A program made the position numbers and the translations under genes. DNA of 64,000 nt. It comes from JAJFUE01 sp041687335 (lineage in GTDB: Bacteria > Sumerlaeota > Sumerlaeia > MVZB01). The stretch spans positions 42,715 through 106,714 of the forward strand of contig JAWLCE010000015.1 in assembly GCA_041687335.1 (NCBI GenBank). Reading direction: 5' to 3'. This document shows positions 46,324 to 54,851 of this stretch, piece by piece (within the stretch, counting starts at the first letter, position 1; every line of letters begins with the position of its first letter). Below the pieces are notes generated by a model. It did no database searches. It was not told the DNA's origin and worked only from the letters and a program-made list of their open reading frames with translations.

Positions 46324-47886
46324 TCAGGGCTCGTTGCCGGCGGCGACGGCGCCGTTTTTCTGCAGCTCGGACTGAAGCTGATGCCGGTTGAGCGCGCTCA
46401 GCCAGGCCTGCGCCGAGGCCACGATTACATCGGTGGAGACGCCGATGCCGCGGGCCTCGCGCCCCTCGATCGAGAGCACCACCTTGACCCGCCCCAGCGC
46501 GTCCTTGCCGCCGGTGACCGATTCGATCGCATATTCGACCAGCCGGGCGGGGCGGCCGGTGACCATCTCCAGCGCCCGGTAGAGCGCATCGACCTGGCCG
46601 TCGCCCTCGCGGCAGGTCGCCTCGTGCGATTCTCCGTCCGCCCCCAGCACCCGCACGCGCGCCATCGGCACCCGGTTCATCCCCGCGTGGACCTCCAGGT
46701 CCTCGAGCTGCCAGCTCAGGCGCGCCTGCAGGACCTCGGCCTCCACGATCGCGATCAGATCCTCGTCGAAGATCTCCTTCTTCTTGTCGCACAGGTCCTT
46801 GAAGCGATCCCAGGCGCGCGTGAGGTCCTCCTTGCCCAGCGTGAAGCCCAGCGTCTCGAGCCGGCTCGCCAGCGCCGCCCGCCCCGAATGCTTGCCCATC
46901 ACCATCGACTCGCCGGTCCAGCCGACGTCCTCCGGCCGCATGATCTCATAGGTCGTCCGCTCCTTGATCATGCCGTCCTGGTGGATGCCCGCCTCGTGGG
47001 CAAAGGCGTTGGCGCCGACGATCGCCTTGTTGGGCTGGACGCGCACGCCGGTGATGCGGGAGAGCAGCCGCGAGGTCCGGTAGATCTCCTCGGTCTTGAT
47101 CCCCGTCTCGAGCCCATAGTAGTCCTTGCGCGTGCGCAGCATCATCACAACCTCCTCCAGGCTGGTGTTGCCGGCCCGTTCGCCGATGCCGTTGATCGTG
47201 CACTCCACCTGGCGCGCGCCCGCGCGCACCCCCGCCAGCGAATTGGCCACCGCGTGCCCCAGGTCGTTGTGGCAGTGCACCGAGATGACGCAGTTCTCGA
47301 TGCCCGGCGTGTGCTTGAGCACATGCGCGATGCAGCCGCCAAACTGCTCGGGCACGGTGTAGCCGACCGTGTCGGGGATGTTGAGCGTGGTGGCGCCCGC
47401 CTCGATCGCCGCGCTCAAGACTTCGACGATATAATCCCAGTCGGTGCGGCCGGCATCCTCGCAGCTGAACTCGACGTCGTCGGTGAAGGTGCGCGCCAGC
47501 TTGACCGCCTCGTGCGCGTTCCGGATGACCTCCGCGCGTGTCATCTTGAGCTTCTTCTCGACGTGCACCTTGCTGGTGGCGATGAAGGTGTGGATGCGGC
47601 GCCTGGCGGCCGGCGCCAGCGCCTCGCCCGCGCGCACGATGTCCTTCTCGACCGCGCGCGCCAGCCCGCAAATCGTCGGGCCGTGAACCTCCTGCGCGAC
47701 CCGCTGGACCGCCTCGAAGTCGCCCTGGCTGGTGATCGGAAAGCCGGCCTCGATCACGTCGACGCCGAGTCGCGCCAGCTGCTGGGCCAGCTCCAGCTTC
47801 TCCTTCAGGTTCATCGAGAACCCGGGAGCCTGCTCGCCGTCGCGCAGCGTGGTGTCGAAGATGATGACGCGATTCTTGTCGATCAT
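46324..47886 (-). CDS. leuA: 2-isopropylmalate synthase
   Basis: The 520-residue enzyme begins MIDKNRVIIFDTTLRDGEQAPG, the DmpG/LeuA TIM-barrel start. It contains NCVISVHCHNDLGHAVANSLAG (metal-binding H-x-H) and GERAGNTSLEEVVM, and ends in the leucine-sensing LeuA dimer domain (GDGQVDALYRALEMVTG). It condenses acetyl-CoA with 2-oxoisovalerate in leucine synthesis. A T-box leader with its own promoter and terminator lies directly upstream. AGGAAAGG precedes the ATG at 47886; longer upstream frames run through the leader and are spurious. Confidence 0.95.
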   Translation of the reverse strand: MIDKNRVIIFDTTLRDGEQAPGFSMNLKEKLELAQQLARLGVDVIEAGFPITSQGDFEAVQRVAQEVHGPTICGLARAVEKDIVRAGEALAPAARRRIHTFIATSKVHVEKKLKMTRAEVIRNAHEAVKLARTFTDDVEFSCEDAGRTDWDYIVEVLSAAIEAGATTLNIPDTVGYTVPEQFGGCIAHVLKHTPGIENCVISVHCHNDLGHAVANSLAGVRAGARQVECTINGIGERAGNTSLEEVVMMLRTRKDYYGLETGIKTEEIYRTSRLLSRITGVRVQPNKAIVGANAFAHEAGIHQDGMIKERTTYEIMRPEDVGWTGESMVMGKHSGRAALASRLETLGFTLGKEDLTRAWDRFKDLCDKKKEIFDEDLIAIVEAEVLQARLSWQLEDLEVHAGMNRVPMARVRVLGADGESHEATCREGDGQVDALYRALEMVTGRPARLVEYAIESVTGGKDALGRVKVVLSIEGREARGIGVSTDVIVASAQAWLSALNRHQLQSELQKNGAVAAGNEP

Positions 47887-47945
47887 GGGGGTGCGGCCTT
47901 TCCTGCAAGGGGGTTCGGGGGTTGGGTGACCGTGCCGCCCGGGGG

Positions 47946-47988
47946 TAAAACAAAACGCCCCCGGGCCATTGGTCATAGGCCCAGGGGC
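47946..47988 (-). terminator. T-box-controlled terminator upstream of leuA
   Basis: On the minus strand GCCCCTGGGCC (from 47988) pairs with GGCCCGGGGGC (to 47957) around a ten-base loop, followed by the U-rich run GTTTTGTTTTA. It competes with the T-box antiterminator just upstream of it. Confidence 0.88.
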
Positions 47989-48300
47989 GAATGAAGCTTC
48001 ATCGCGGTACCACCCTGGTTCGGCGCGCTCGTTTTTACCAGTGCGGCGCGCCCTTCGTTGCGGTCGCTTAACGGTGACCGGCCGGCGCGAACTACCCGGA
48101 CGCGGCGGCCCATGCTGCTGCGTCTTTCCCTCGCGCGGCTCCGGGGCCAGTTCACGGCTGCCGCCCACCGCCTCGCACCAACCGGCGGCTCTCTCCAGGC
48201 GCGGCCACTCCGCTACTATTCCCCATCATTGCCATTGAAAAATTTTGAAGAACCATCCCGGCTCGGGTGCCCGTTGCACCTCCGCCGCCTGCATAAGGTC
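47946..48300 (-). promoter_or_regulatory. T-box leader controlling leuA, probably Leu-specific
   Basis: The minus-strand leader carries the diagnostic T-box AGGGTGGTACCGCG at 48003-48016. Stem I elements lie at about 48150-48235: GGGGAATAGTA-type base, AGAGAG, and GGTGCGAGG. A GAA-CTG context places the probable specifier CTG (Leu) at 48148-48150. The UGGU in the T-box would pair with an ACCA tRNA end, fitting tRNA-Leu (A73). Uncharged tRNA-Leu should stabilise the antiterminator and allow leuA transcription. The downstream terminator and the upstream promoter are listed separately. Confidence 0.88.
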
Positions 48301-48306
48301 TTCCCC

Positions 48307-48336
48307 TTGATACTCGATCGGCGCGCGATGGGTCAA
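48307..48336 (-). promoter_or_regulatory. Promoter of the leuA T-box leader
   Basis: On the minus strand, TTGACC (48336-48331) and TATCAA (48312-48307) are separated by 18 bases, a fair sigma-70-type match. Transcription would begin near 48300, just before stem I of the leader. Confidence 0.6.
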
Positions 48337-48382
48337 GGTTTAATTTCCGGCAAGCATCAAGCGCGCAACCGACGTCGGGTGA

Positions 48383-48419
48383 GGCAATGCCCCGGTGGGG
48401 TTCCCGCCGGGGCATTGCC
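48383..48419 (-). terminator. Strong hairpin after the small lipoprotein gene
   Basis: GGCAATGCCCCGG (48383-48395) pairs perfectly with CCGGGGCATTGCC (48407-48419) around an 11-base loop, starting five bases after the stop on the minus strand. No clear U-tract follows. Confidence 0.65.
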
Positions 48420-48423
48420 TGGT

Positions 48424-48696
48424 TCACGGTCTCTGCGGGCTCGGCTCCGGCACCTGGGGTGACTGCTCCTGCGGCAACTGGGGGGATTCGACCGGCACGC
48501 GCCGGGTCTCTGCCGGTGGCTCACCGAATTCCCCGGGTTCCGGCGTCGCGGCCGGCGGCAGGGGTTCCGTTTCGTATCCATTGCCCGGTTCGGTGATTGG
48601 GTCCACCACCGGTTCCGTCGGTTCCTGTTGGCAGCCGAAAGCGCCGGCGAGGCTGAAGGCCATCGCCGCCAGTGCGACCGATTTCCATCTCATCAT
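48424..48696 (-). CDS. Small proline/glutamate-rich lipoprotein
   Basis: The 90-residue product has a lipoprotein signal with lipobox AGAFGC, so Cys22 should be lipidated. The mature part is low-complexity Pro/Glu/Gln (EPLPPAATPEPGEFGEPP, PQVPEPSPQRP) and probably extended. AAGGAG seven bases before the ATG at 48696 supports the start. It lies 14 bases after the DUF11/CARDB-like gene on the same strand and is probably co-transcribed with it. Its function is unknown. Confidence 0.7.
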   Translation of the reverse strand: MMRWKSVALAAMAFSLAGAFGCQQEPTEPVVDPITEPGNGYETEPLPPAATPEPGEFGEPPAETRRVPVESPQLPQEQSPQVPEPSPQRP

Positions 48697-48710
48697 GAGT
48701 CTCGCTCCTT

Positions 48711-50216
48711 TTAGTAGATTCGAGTCGGTTCGACGTCCGGCACAGGGCGCTCGAGGTAATCGCTAGAGAGCTCCGTTCGCAGCCGGACGTCGCCGGGAGT
48801 CTGCGCCGTCGCCAGCAGCTGCCAGGAGAGCACATCGCCCGGGCGAACATCGAGCGGCCCGATCTGGATATTCTGGCCCTGGATCTGCCCCTGAGCGTCA
48901 CCGGTGATGTTATCGATGCTCAATTGCTGGGGCACCTCTATGGTCACCATGACGTTGGTCGCCGGTGCATTACCCTGATTCTTGACCATGATTTGATAGC
49001 TGGTCTGCTGGCCAACACGAACCGGATCAAGCTGGTCGTAGGTCTCGATCAGGAGCGCCGGCATTGTGCGGATGGGCGTTGCCGCCCGCGCGACCAGCTC
49101 TTCGTCGGGCTGCCTTGCGCAGTAGGCATTGACACGCGCTGCAAGCCGTATTTCGCCCTGGCTCCGGCCCGGCAGCGTCACCTGAAAGCGGCGTTCCGCG
49201 CCCGGGTCAAGCCGGCCGATTTCGCGCCTGGCGTCGTCGCCATCCAGTGATTCAGTTTGAAACAAAACGACGGTCTGGTCCGCCGCAACATTGCCGGTGT
49301 TGCGCACGGTGACATCAAAGTTCACAGGCGTGTCGGCATAGGTCCACTGCGGCGCTTGCACGTCGATCGCCAGCTGGGGCTCAACCACGTAGGTCTCGGG
49401 CTGGTTGGAACGCACTTCGTCAGTCGCTGAGCGCGCCGTGGCACGGCTCGCGAAGCGGCCGGTGTTGCGGGCGCGCAGCGCGACGTCAAAATACTGCAGC
49501 TCGTCCGGCTCGAGCGTGCCGACTTCGATCCGCACCTGATTGCTGCCCTCGGCGGTCTGCAGGCCCTCGGGCAGCGGGTCCTCGATCATGACATCGCGCG
49601 CCGGGCCGCTGCCGGTGTTGCGCACGCTGTAGCGCCAGATAAATTCGTCGCAGATCCATGCTGTCTCAAGGGCGTTCTTGAGCACCTGGAGATTCGGGCT
49701 GACCACCTCAAACAGAGTGCAGATTGCCGGCTCAAAGGTGACCGCCAGACAGATGCCGGTGGCGCCTTCCTGCGTCGGAATGACCGTCAGGCGAATTCGC
49801 TGGCTCTGGTTGGGGAATATTTCTCCCAGTTGCCATGTCATTTGGCCTTGCTGCTGCTGGCCTTGCTGCTGCTGGCCTTGCTGCTGCTGGCCTTGCTGCT
49901 GCTGGCCTTGCTGCTGCTGGCCTTGCTGCTGCTGGGCTTGCTCGGGCAATTGGACGTTGTCCAGTTCCAGGCCCTGACCCAGATTGGCCACCACGGTCAC
50001 GTCAATCAGCCGTTCGCGGCTTGTATTGGTCAGTATGAGGTCAACATTGGTCGCTGCACCCAACCTCAACTGCCGATCGGCCTGTTGATCGACACGCAAC
50101 AGGCTGCTGTCGGGTTCGCCGGTCGGCAAATAGAAGGTCATCTGATTATTTTCCTGGGTGTGGCCTGCACTCAGGCAGACCATGAACATCAACCACACGC
50201 CGATGTAGATGCGCAT
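48711..50216 (-). CDS. Secreted DUF11/CARDB-like repeat protein with a (QQQQG) tract
   Basis: The 501-residue protein has a signal peptide ending near LSAGHTQ, then four or so Ig-like modules of about 110 residues, each with a NTG-type strand (LTNTSRERLIDVTVV, VRNTGSGPARDVMIEDPLPEGL, VRNTGNVAADQTVVL, VKNQGNAPATNVMVTIEVPQ). This is the DUF11/CARDB pattern of surface-layer and outer-membrane cysteine-rich-like proteins. Six exact QQQQG units interrupt the first module. AGGAGG precedes the ATG at 50216 by eight bases. It is probably an extracytoplasmic structural protein. Confidence 0.78.
   Translation of the reverse strand: MRIYIGVWLMFMVCLSAGHTQENNQMTFYLPTGEPDSSLLRVDQQADRQLRLGAATNVDLILTNTSRERLIDVTVVANLGQGLELDNVQLPEQAQQQQGQQQQGQQQQGQQQQGQQQQGQQQQGQMTWQLGEIFPNQSQRIRLTVIPTQEGATGICLAVTFEPAICTLFEVVSPNLQVLKNALETAWICDEFIWRYSVRNTGSGPARDVMIEDPLPEGLQTAEGSNQVRIEVGTLEPDELQYFDVALRARNTGRFASRATARSATDEVRSNQPETYVVEPQLAIDVQAPQWTYADTPVNFDVTVRNTGNVAADQTVVLFQTESLDGDDARREIGRLDPGAERRFQVTLPGRSQGEIRLAARVNAYCARQPDEELVARAATPIRTMPALLIETYDQLDPVRVGQQTSYQIMVKNQGNAPATNVMVTIEVPQQLSIDNITGDAQGQIQGQNIQIGPLDVRPGDVLSWQLLATAQTPGDVRLRTELSSDYLERPVPDVEPTRIY
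49845..49934 (-). repeat. 15-bp minisatellite encoding (QQQQG)6
   Basis: Six perfect tandem copies of GCCTTGCTGCTGCTG (plus-strand reading) lie inside the DUF11-like gene. The unit is a multiple of three, so copy-number change by slippage keeps the frame and alters only the length of a Gln/Gly linker. Confidence 0.95.
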
Positions 50217-50375
50217 CACAAGTTCCTCCTGAACTTATCAACATGAAAAACGATAGCTAAATAATTGCAGACTCAACGGCGGAGGTGGATCAGGCGGCGC
50301 CTGATTTAGGAGCGGGGGCATCACGGGTGCGGTTGGGCAAATTTCGAGGCGGAAGTGGGGGCGGGAGTTTTTTCC

Positions 50376-51428
50376 TCAGCCCCCCGCGATGACCTCTGCC
50401 CCGCCGCTGAGCAGGCCGCGGACGGTCTCGGTCGCCAGGAAGTCGTGCGGGAACCCCAGCTCGATTCTGCTGGCGGCCTCGAGGCGCTCGACATGGGCCG
50501 GCTCAAGCTGCAACTGCAGGCTGGCAAGGTTGTCCTCGAGCTGGGCGACGCTGCGCGCGCCGAGGATAACCGGGCCCACCCCCGGCCGCGCCAGCAGCCA
50601 GGCCAGCGCCACCTGCGCCGGACTGCAGCCGGCCTCGCGCGCCACCAGCTGCACCTCGCGGGCGATCGCAAAGTTGCGCTCGCCGAGCTTGCGTCGCAGC
50701 GAGGCGCGCCGCTGCGAGTCCTCGCGCGCATCGCGCTCGTGTTCCTCCAGCGGGTTATACTTGCCCGTCAGCAGGCCGCTGGCGAGCGGCCCCCACGGCA
50801 GCACCGCCAGCCCCAGCGCGCGTGCCATCGGCAGCAGCTCGCGCTCCGGGGTGCGTTCGGCAAGGCTGTATTCGATCTGGATGCAGCAGGGAGGCTCCCA
50901 ACCCCGCCCTTCCGCCAGCGTCAGCAGCCGCGCCACCACCCAGGCCGGCGCGTCGGAGATGCCGACGTGGAGCGCCTTGCCCTGGCGCACGATATCGTCG
51001 AGAGCGCGGGCAACCTCCTCCAGCGGGGTCAGCCCGTCCCAGGCGTGCACATAATAAAGATCGACGTAATCGGTCTTGAGCCGGCGCAGGCTGGCCTCGA
51101 GCGACTGGACGAGGCACTTGCGGTGATTGCCCGAAGCGTTGGGGTCCCCCCGGCGCGTGCTGATGGTGTATTTGCTGGCAATGACGACCTGGTCGCGCCG
51201 GCCGGCGAGCGCCTCGCCCAGCAGGCTCTCGCTGCGCCCATCGGTGTAAACGTTGGCCGTGTCGAGGAAGTTGCCGCCGCGCTCCAGATAAAGCTCCAGC
51301 ATCGCGTGGCTGGTCGCCTCATCGGCCGCGGTCGGCGAGTCGGGATTGCCGAAGGTCAGCGTGCCCAGGCACAGCGGCGAGACCCGCAGCCCCGCCCGTC
51401 CCAGCAGCCGGTATTGGTTCAGTCGCAT
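50376..51428 (-). CDS. Aldo/keto reductase
   Basis: The 350-residue (beta/alpha)8 NADPH-dependent reductase has the full catalytic tetrad D56, Y61, K86 and H128 (GGNFLDTANVY, IASKYT, LYYVHAWD) and the cofactor-binding end PVILGARSVAQLEDNLASL. It belongs to the AKR group of YajO/Tas-like proteins acting on aldehydes or sugars. The ATG at 51428 is preceded by GGAGGGGG. It is a stand-alone gene 65 bases upstream (in coordinates, downstream on the minus strand) of the VanY/folK pair. Confidence 0.92.
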   Translation of the reverse strand: MRLNQYRLLGRAGLRVSPLCLGTLTFGNPDSPTAADEATSHAMLELYLERGGNFLDTANVYTDGRSESLLGEALAGRRDQVVIASKYTISTRRGDPNASGNHRKCLVQSLEASLRRLKTDYVDLYYVHAWDGLTPLEEVARALDDIVRQGKALHVGISDAPAWVVARLLTLAEGRGWEPPCCIQIEYSLAERTPERELLPMARALGLAVLPWGPLASGLLTGKYNPLEEHERDAREDSQRRASLRRKLGERNFAIAREVQLVAREAGCSPAQVALAWLLARPGVGPVILGARSVAQLEDNLASLQLQLEPAHVERLEAASRIELGFPHDFLATETVRGLLSGGAEVIAGG

Positions 51429-51493
51429 GCCTGCCCCCTCCTCATGATGCTGTCAACCATGTATCGTACCAAAATCAGCACTAACGGGGCACG

Positions 51494-52384
51494 CTATCGC
51501 TCGACGCCCAGCGCCTCGAGGTGCTTCGAGCGTGCGCGGGCGATCCCCCAATAGCGGAAGTGCCAGGGTTCGGGAATGTATCCGGTGCGCGGGCGATTGT
51601 GGGCGGTGTAGCTCTGGGCGAAGCCATAGACCCAGGCGTTCTCGCGCAGCCAGCGGCCGGCCTCGGTATCGGCAAACGCCGCCCGCAGCATCGTCCGCTC
51701 GTCGCCGTCGCTCAGATCGACCGCCGTCCCGAGCTGGTGCTCGCTGTGGCCCGGCCGGGCGACCGAGCCCTGGTCCCAGCCCGACAGGCCGATGCGGCGC
51801 TCATAGAGGGCCTGCTGGGTCGACCAGGGGCGATAAGCCGAGACGACGACCAGCTTGATCCCGTCGGCGCGGGCGGCGGCAATCATCGAGCGCAGCGCGC
51901 CCGCCGCCTCGCTCCGCAGCCGATATGTCACATCCTTGTTGTAACCGGGGCCGACTTCGACCAGGTCGCTCGGGGCGTAGTCGGGGGGCAGCCCCAGCCA
52001 GCGATCGACGCGCTCAGTCCCGATCTCAGCGGGTGCCGCCGGATCGGACGGCGGCACCGACAGCAAGGGGTCCGGCAGCCAGCCTGCGCGGTCGCCGGCG
52101 CTGACCTTGACCCACAGCTCAAGCGGCGCGGTGGTGGCGGCGCTGCCGGAGAGCGCGCACAGGGTGGACTCATCGTGGTGCAGCTCGCTCCAGTCGAGCT
52201 GGCGTCCGGCGCGCCAGTCGGTGGCCGCGCGCTCGGCGCCGCGGTCGGGGGCGGCAAAAAGTTCGGGGCGGTTGATGGCCAGGATGCGGTGCGGGGCGGC
52301 GCGCAGGATCGCCAGCGGCTCGGGCTCGGCGGCGGCGCCGCCGACAGTCAACACAACCAACAATAAGGACAACGGCAGCTTCAT
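51494..52384 (-). CDS. D-Ala-D-Ala carboxypeptidase, VanY/M15B type
   Basis: The 296-residue secreted protein has signal peptide MKLPLSLLLVVLTVGGAAA. A ~110-residue N-terminal region includes an SH3-like segment (LWVKVSAGDRAGWLPDP). The M15B peptidase domain shows SAYRPWSTQ, the zinc motif GHSEHQLGTAVDL and EPWHFRYWG with the third zinc histidine. It should trim peptidoglycan stem peptides in the periplasm. Its start overlaps the folK stop (ATGA), so translation is coupled to a folate gene without an obvious functional link. Confidence 0.9.
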   Translation of the reverse strand: MKLPLSLLLVVLTVGGAAAEPEPLAILRAAPHRILAINRPELFAAPDRGAERAATDWRAGRQLDWSELHHDESTLCALSGSAATTAPLELWVKVSAGDRAGWLPDPLLSVPPSDPAAPAEIGTERVDRWLGLPPDYAPSDLVEVGPGYNKDVTYRLRSEAAGALRSMIAAARADGIKLVVVSAYRPWSTQQALYERRIGLSGWDQGSVARPGHSEHQLGTAVDLSDGDERTMLRAAFADTEAGRWLRENAWVYGFAQSYTAHNRPRTGYIPEPWHFRYWGIARARSKHLEALGVER

Positions 52385-52896
52385 CGTGACATCCATCGTT
52401 CCGAATGATAAATGACGCGCTCGCCGGGGGGCAGCTCGCGCAGCAGCGCCCCCCAGCCGCGCGGGGCCAGCTCGAGGGGGGGCGGCACCGCCAGGTCGAT
52501 CAGCGGCGCGAGCACGAAGTCCCGGCGCGCGAGGCGCGGGTGGGGCAGCTCCAGGCGCGGGTGGCGCAGCTGCAGGTTCCCATAAAGCAGCAGGTCGATG
52601 TCGAGCCGCCGCGGCCCCCAGCGCCGCCGCCGCCGCCGCCCCAGCTCAAATTCAATGTGCAGGATCAGGTCCAGCAGCTCGAGCGGGCGCAGGCGCGTGG
52701 CGACCGTGACGGCGGCATTGAGGTAGTCGGGCTGCTCGGCGACCCCGCCCCATGGCCGGCCATGATAAAGCCGCGACCTTTGAACGATCGGCGCGCCCAG
52801 CTGATCCAGCAGGTGGCAGGCCTGATCGAGGGTCTCGCGGCCGGGGCCAAGGTTGCTGCCCAGCCCCAGCACGATCGGGAAGGGGTGGTGAATCAT
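52381..52896 (-). CDS. folK: 2-amino-4-hydroxy-6-hydroxymethyldihydropteridine pyrophosphokinase
   Basis: The 171-residue HPPK has LGLGSNLGPGRETLDQA at the pterin/ATP site, QPDYLNAAVTVAT, and the diagnostic RWGPRRLDIDLLLYG. An unusual run of six arginines (GRRRRRRWGPRR) precedes the motif where most homologues have ExGRxR. It transfers pyrophosphate from ATP in folate synthesis. It overlaps the VanY gene by 4 bp and starts 29 bases after the FimV-like gene's stop on the same strand. Confidence 0.93.
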   Translation of the reverse strand: MIHHPFPIVLGLGSNLGPGRETLDQACHLLDQLGAPIVQRSRLYHGRPWGGVAEQPDYLNAAVTVATRLRPLELLDLILHIEFELGRRRRRRWGPRRLDIDLLLYGNLQLRHPRLELPHPRLARRDFVLAPLIDLAVPPPLELAPRGWGALLRELPPGERVIYHSERWMSR

Positions 52897-52925
52897 CGGC
52901 TCGGGCGCCGACCGCGCGGTCTGGC

Positions 52926-54851
52926 TCAGCCTTCCTGCTCGGACTTGCGCAGCCGGCGCGCCTCGCGCAGTTGCTCCTTGATCTCCTCCGAACCCGGGCG
53001 CAGCGCCGCGGCGATCGCGAGGTGATGAACCGCACCCGACCAGTTCTCGCGGCGGAACTCATCCATGCCGAGGCGGAACTCGCGGTTGAACAGGTCTTCG
53101 CCCGGCTCGCCGGCCTCCTGCTCCTCGAAGGGGGGCAGTTGGTCCATCAGCGAGACCACAGTGCTGTCCGAGCCGCGGCCGTTGCTGCCGGTATCGCCGG
53201 ACCCATGCGCCGTCTGAGTGTCGTCCTCGCCCTCCTGATCGGCCTCGGGCAGATCAAAGACCATTGGCTCGGCCGGCTCATCCGGGCTCGGGATGTCAAA
53301 ATTGATCGGTCCCGTGCTGTCGGGCGCGGGCTGGGGGGGCGGCGTCAGGTCCAGTTCCTCAGGCGTGATCGGCGCGAAGATCAAGTCGATGTCGCTGCTG
53401 TCGGATGGCTTGTTTTTCTCGGCCGGCTCGCCGAGGGGTTCGGGAGTGGCAATGGTTTCCTCATCAAGCCGAATCTGCGGCAGGTCCAGGTCCGAGGCGC
53501 CGAACACTTGGTCGGCATCGGTCGCCGGCTCGGGCGTCCCGGCCGGCGCGGAATCAAAGTCGAATACCGGCAGGTCGAGCGTCTCCTCGGCCTGCGGGCT
53601 GTCGAAGCTGAACGTTTCATCCACGGCGGGGATGTCGGTCGTGTCGGCTTGGGGCGAAACCTGCGTCTCTGCTGCCTCCGGCGAACCGAACAGCGCCGCA
53701 AAGGGATCGTCCACGGCCGCGGGCGCCGCCGGCTTGGGCTCGGGCTTGGCCGGGGGAGCGGCCGGGGCCGACTCGCCTCCGCCGAACAGTTCATCGAGTG
53801 CATCGAACGCGCTGCGGCTGTCCTCGGCGGGCGCGGGCGCCGGCTTGGGCGCCATCTCGGTGGAGTCGTCGGCGACATCCATCGCGCCGAAGAACCCGCT
53901 CAGGTCCTCCTCGTCGCTGGCCGGCTCGGGCTCGGGCTTAAGCTTGGTGTCCCTGGACGGGCGGGGCTCCGCGATCGGTTCGGCGGCGGCCACCGCCAGC
54001 GGGTCACCAAACATCGAATCGTCCATCTCGTTCATCGGCGCCATCGAATCTTCGGGCTCTTCCACGACCACGGCGGCCTTGCCCGACTTCTTGCCGGCCT
54101 TCCCGGCGGCGGGCTTGGCTTCCGCCGAGCCGCGGCGCCGGCGCGCCACGAACACGCCCACCACAATGAGCAGCAGCAGCGCGCCCCCTCCGTAACGAAC
54201 GGCGGGCTGCTCGCTGAGCTCTTTAGCGCGGTCGAGCAGCGACCCCTGCGCGCGCGAGGGCGGCGGCAAGGCCACCTCGACTTCTTCGGGTGAATCCAGC
54301 GGCAGGTCCGCGACGAGTTGGGCCGGCTGGTCGGCTGGGGTGGCCGGGTCGGCCTCCAGCGCCTGCGGCACAGCCTGGGGGCCAGTCTGACCAACCTCGC
54401 TCATCAGCGCCCGAAGCCGTTCCTCGCGCCGCTGCTCGCGCATCTGGCTGAACTTCGTCTCGCGCTCGGACTGCGCACCCACGTGGCGCTGCCGAATCAT
54501 CGCGTGTTCGTAATAAAACTTGATCTGGCGGTTCTCGGGCCACTGGCTCAGCGCCTGCTCACCCAGTTGGATCACCTCGTCGTAGCGGCCCGTCAGCGAG
54601 GCGCGGCGGATTTTCTCGATCGTCTCCTCCAGCGAGCCCAGCGCCGCCGGAATTCCCGTCGCGCCAAACGTCACCGGCGCGCTGTGCACCTGCTCACCGG
54701 TCACCAGCTCGGCTTCGTCGGGGGGGAATTCATCCTGCACCGCCGGTAGATCGCCGGGCGTGGATGCCGTCGGCTGCTGTGCCACCAGTCTGGGCGCCCA
54801 GCCGGCCAAGACCAGCATGAACACCGCTACTGACCAGAAAATCCTTTGCAT
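52926..54851 (-). CDS. FimV-like single-pass membrane protein with acidic cytoplasmic region
   Basis: The 641-residue protein starts at 54851 (MQRIFWSVAV). A signal-like N-terminus is followed by a helical region with TPR character (about 70-150). A membrane helix lies at about 221-236 with the basic stop RRRRG, then ~320 residues of acidic, Pro/Ala/Asp-rich low complexity with repeated DDPFA/DDSMFGD-type motifs. A final TPR-like unit (FNREFRLGMDEFRRENWSGAVHHLAIA) closes it. The order signal, TM, acidic domain, C-terminal TPR resembles FimV/TspA, but no LysM domain is visible. It may organise a polar or envelope complex. Confidence 0.65.
   Translation of the reverse strand: MQRIFWSVAVFMLVLAGWAPRLVAQQPTASTPGDLPAVQDEFPPDEAELVTGEQVHSAPVTFGATGIPAALGSLEETIEKIRRASLTGRYDEVIQLGEQALSQWPENRQIKFYYEHAMIRQRHVGAQSERETKFSQMREQRREERLRALMSEVGQTGPQAVPQALEADPATPADQPAQLVADLPLDSPEEVEVALPPPSRAQGSLLDRAKELSEQPAVRYGGGALLLLIVVGVFVARRRRGSAEAKPAAGKAGKKSGKAAVVVEEPEDSMAPMNEMDDSMFGDPLAVAAAEPIAEPRPSRDTKLKPEPEPASDEEDLSGFFGAMDVADDSTEMAPKPAPAPAEDSRSAFDALDELFGGGESAPAAPPAKPEPKPAAPAAVDDPFAALFGSPEAAETQVSPQADTTDIPAVDETFSFDSPQAEETLDLPVFDFDSAPAGTPEPATDADQVFGASDLDLPQIRLDEETIATPEPLGEPAEKNKPSDSSDIDLIFAPITPEELDLTPPPQPAPDSTGPINFDIPSPDEPAEPMVFDLPEADQEGEDDTQTAHGSGDTGSNGRGSDSTVVSLMDQLPPFEEQEAGEPGEDLFNREFRLGMDEFRRENWSGAVHHLAIAAALRPGSEEIKEQLREARRLRKSEQEG

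Noticed and set aside
46117..47994. 625-codon plus-strand frame opposite leuA
   Set aside because: Runs through leuA, the hairpin and the T-box terminator on the other strand.
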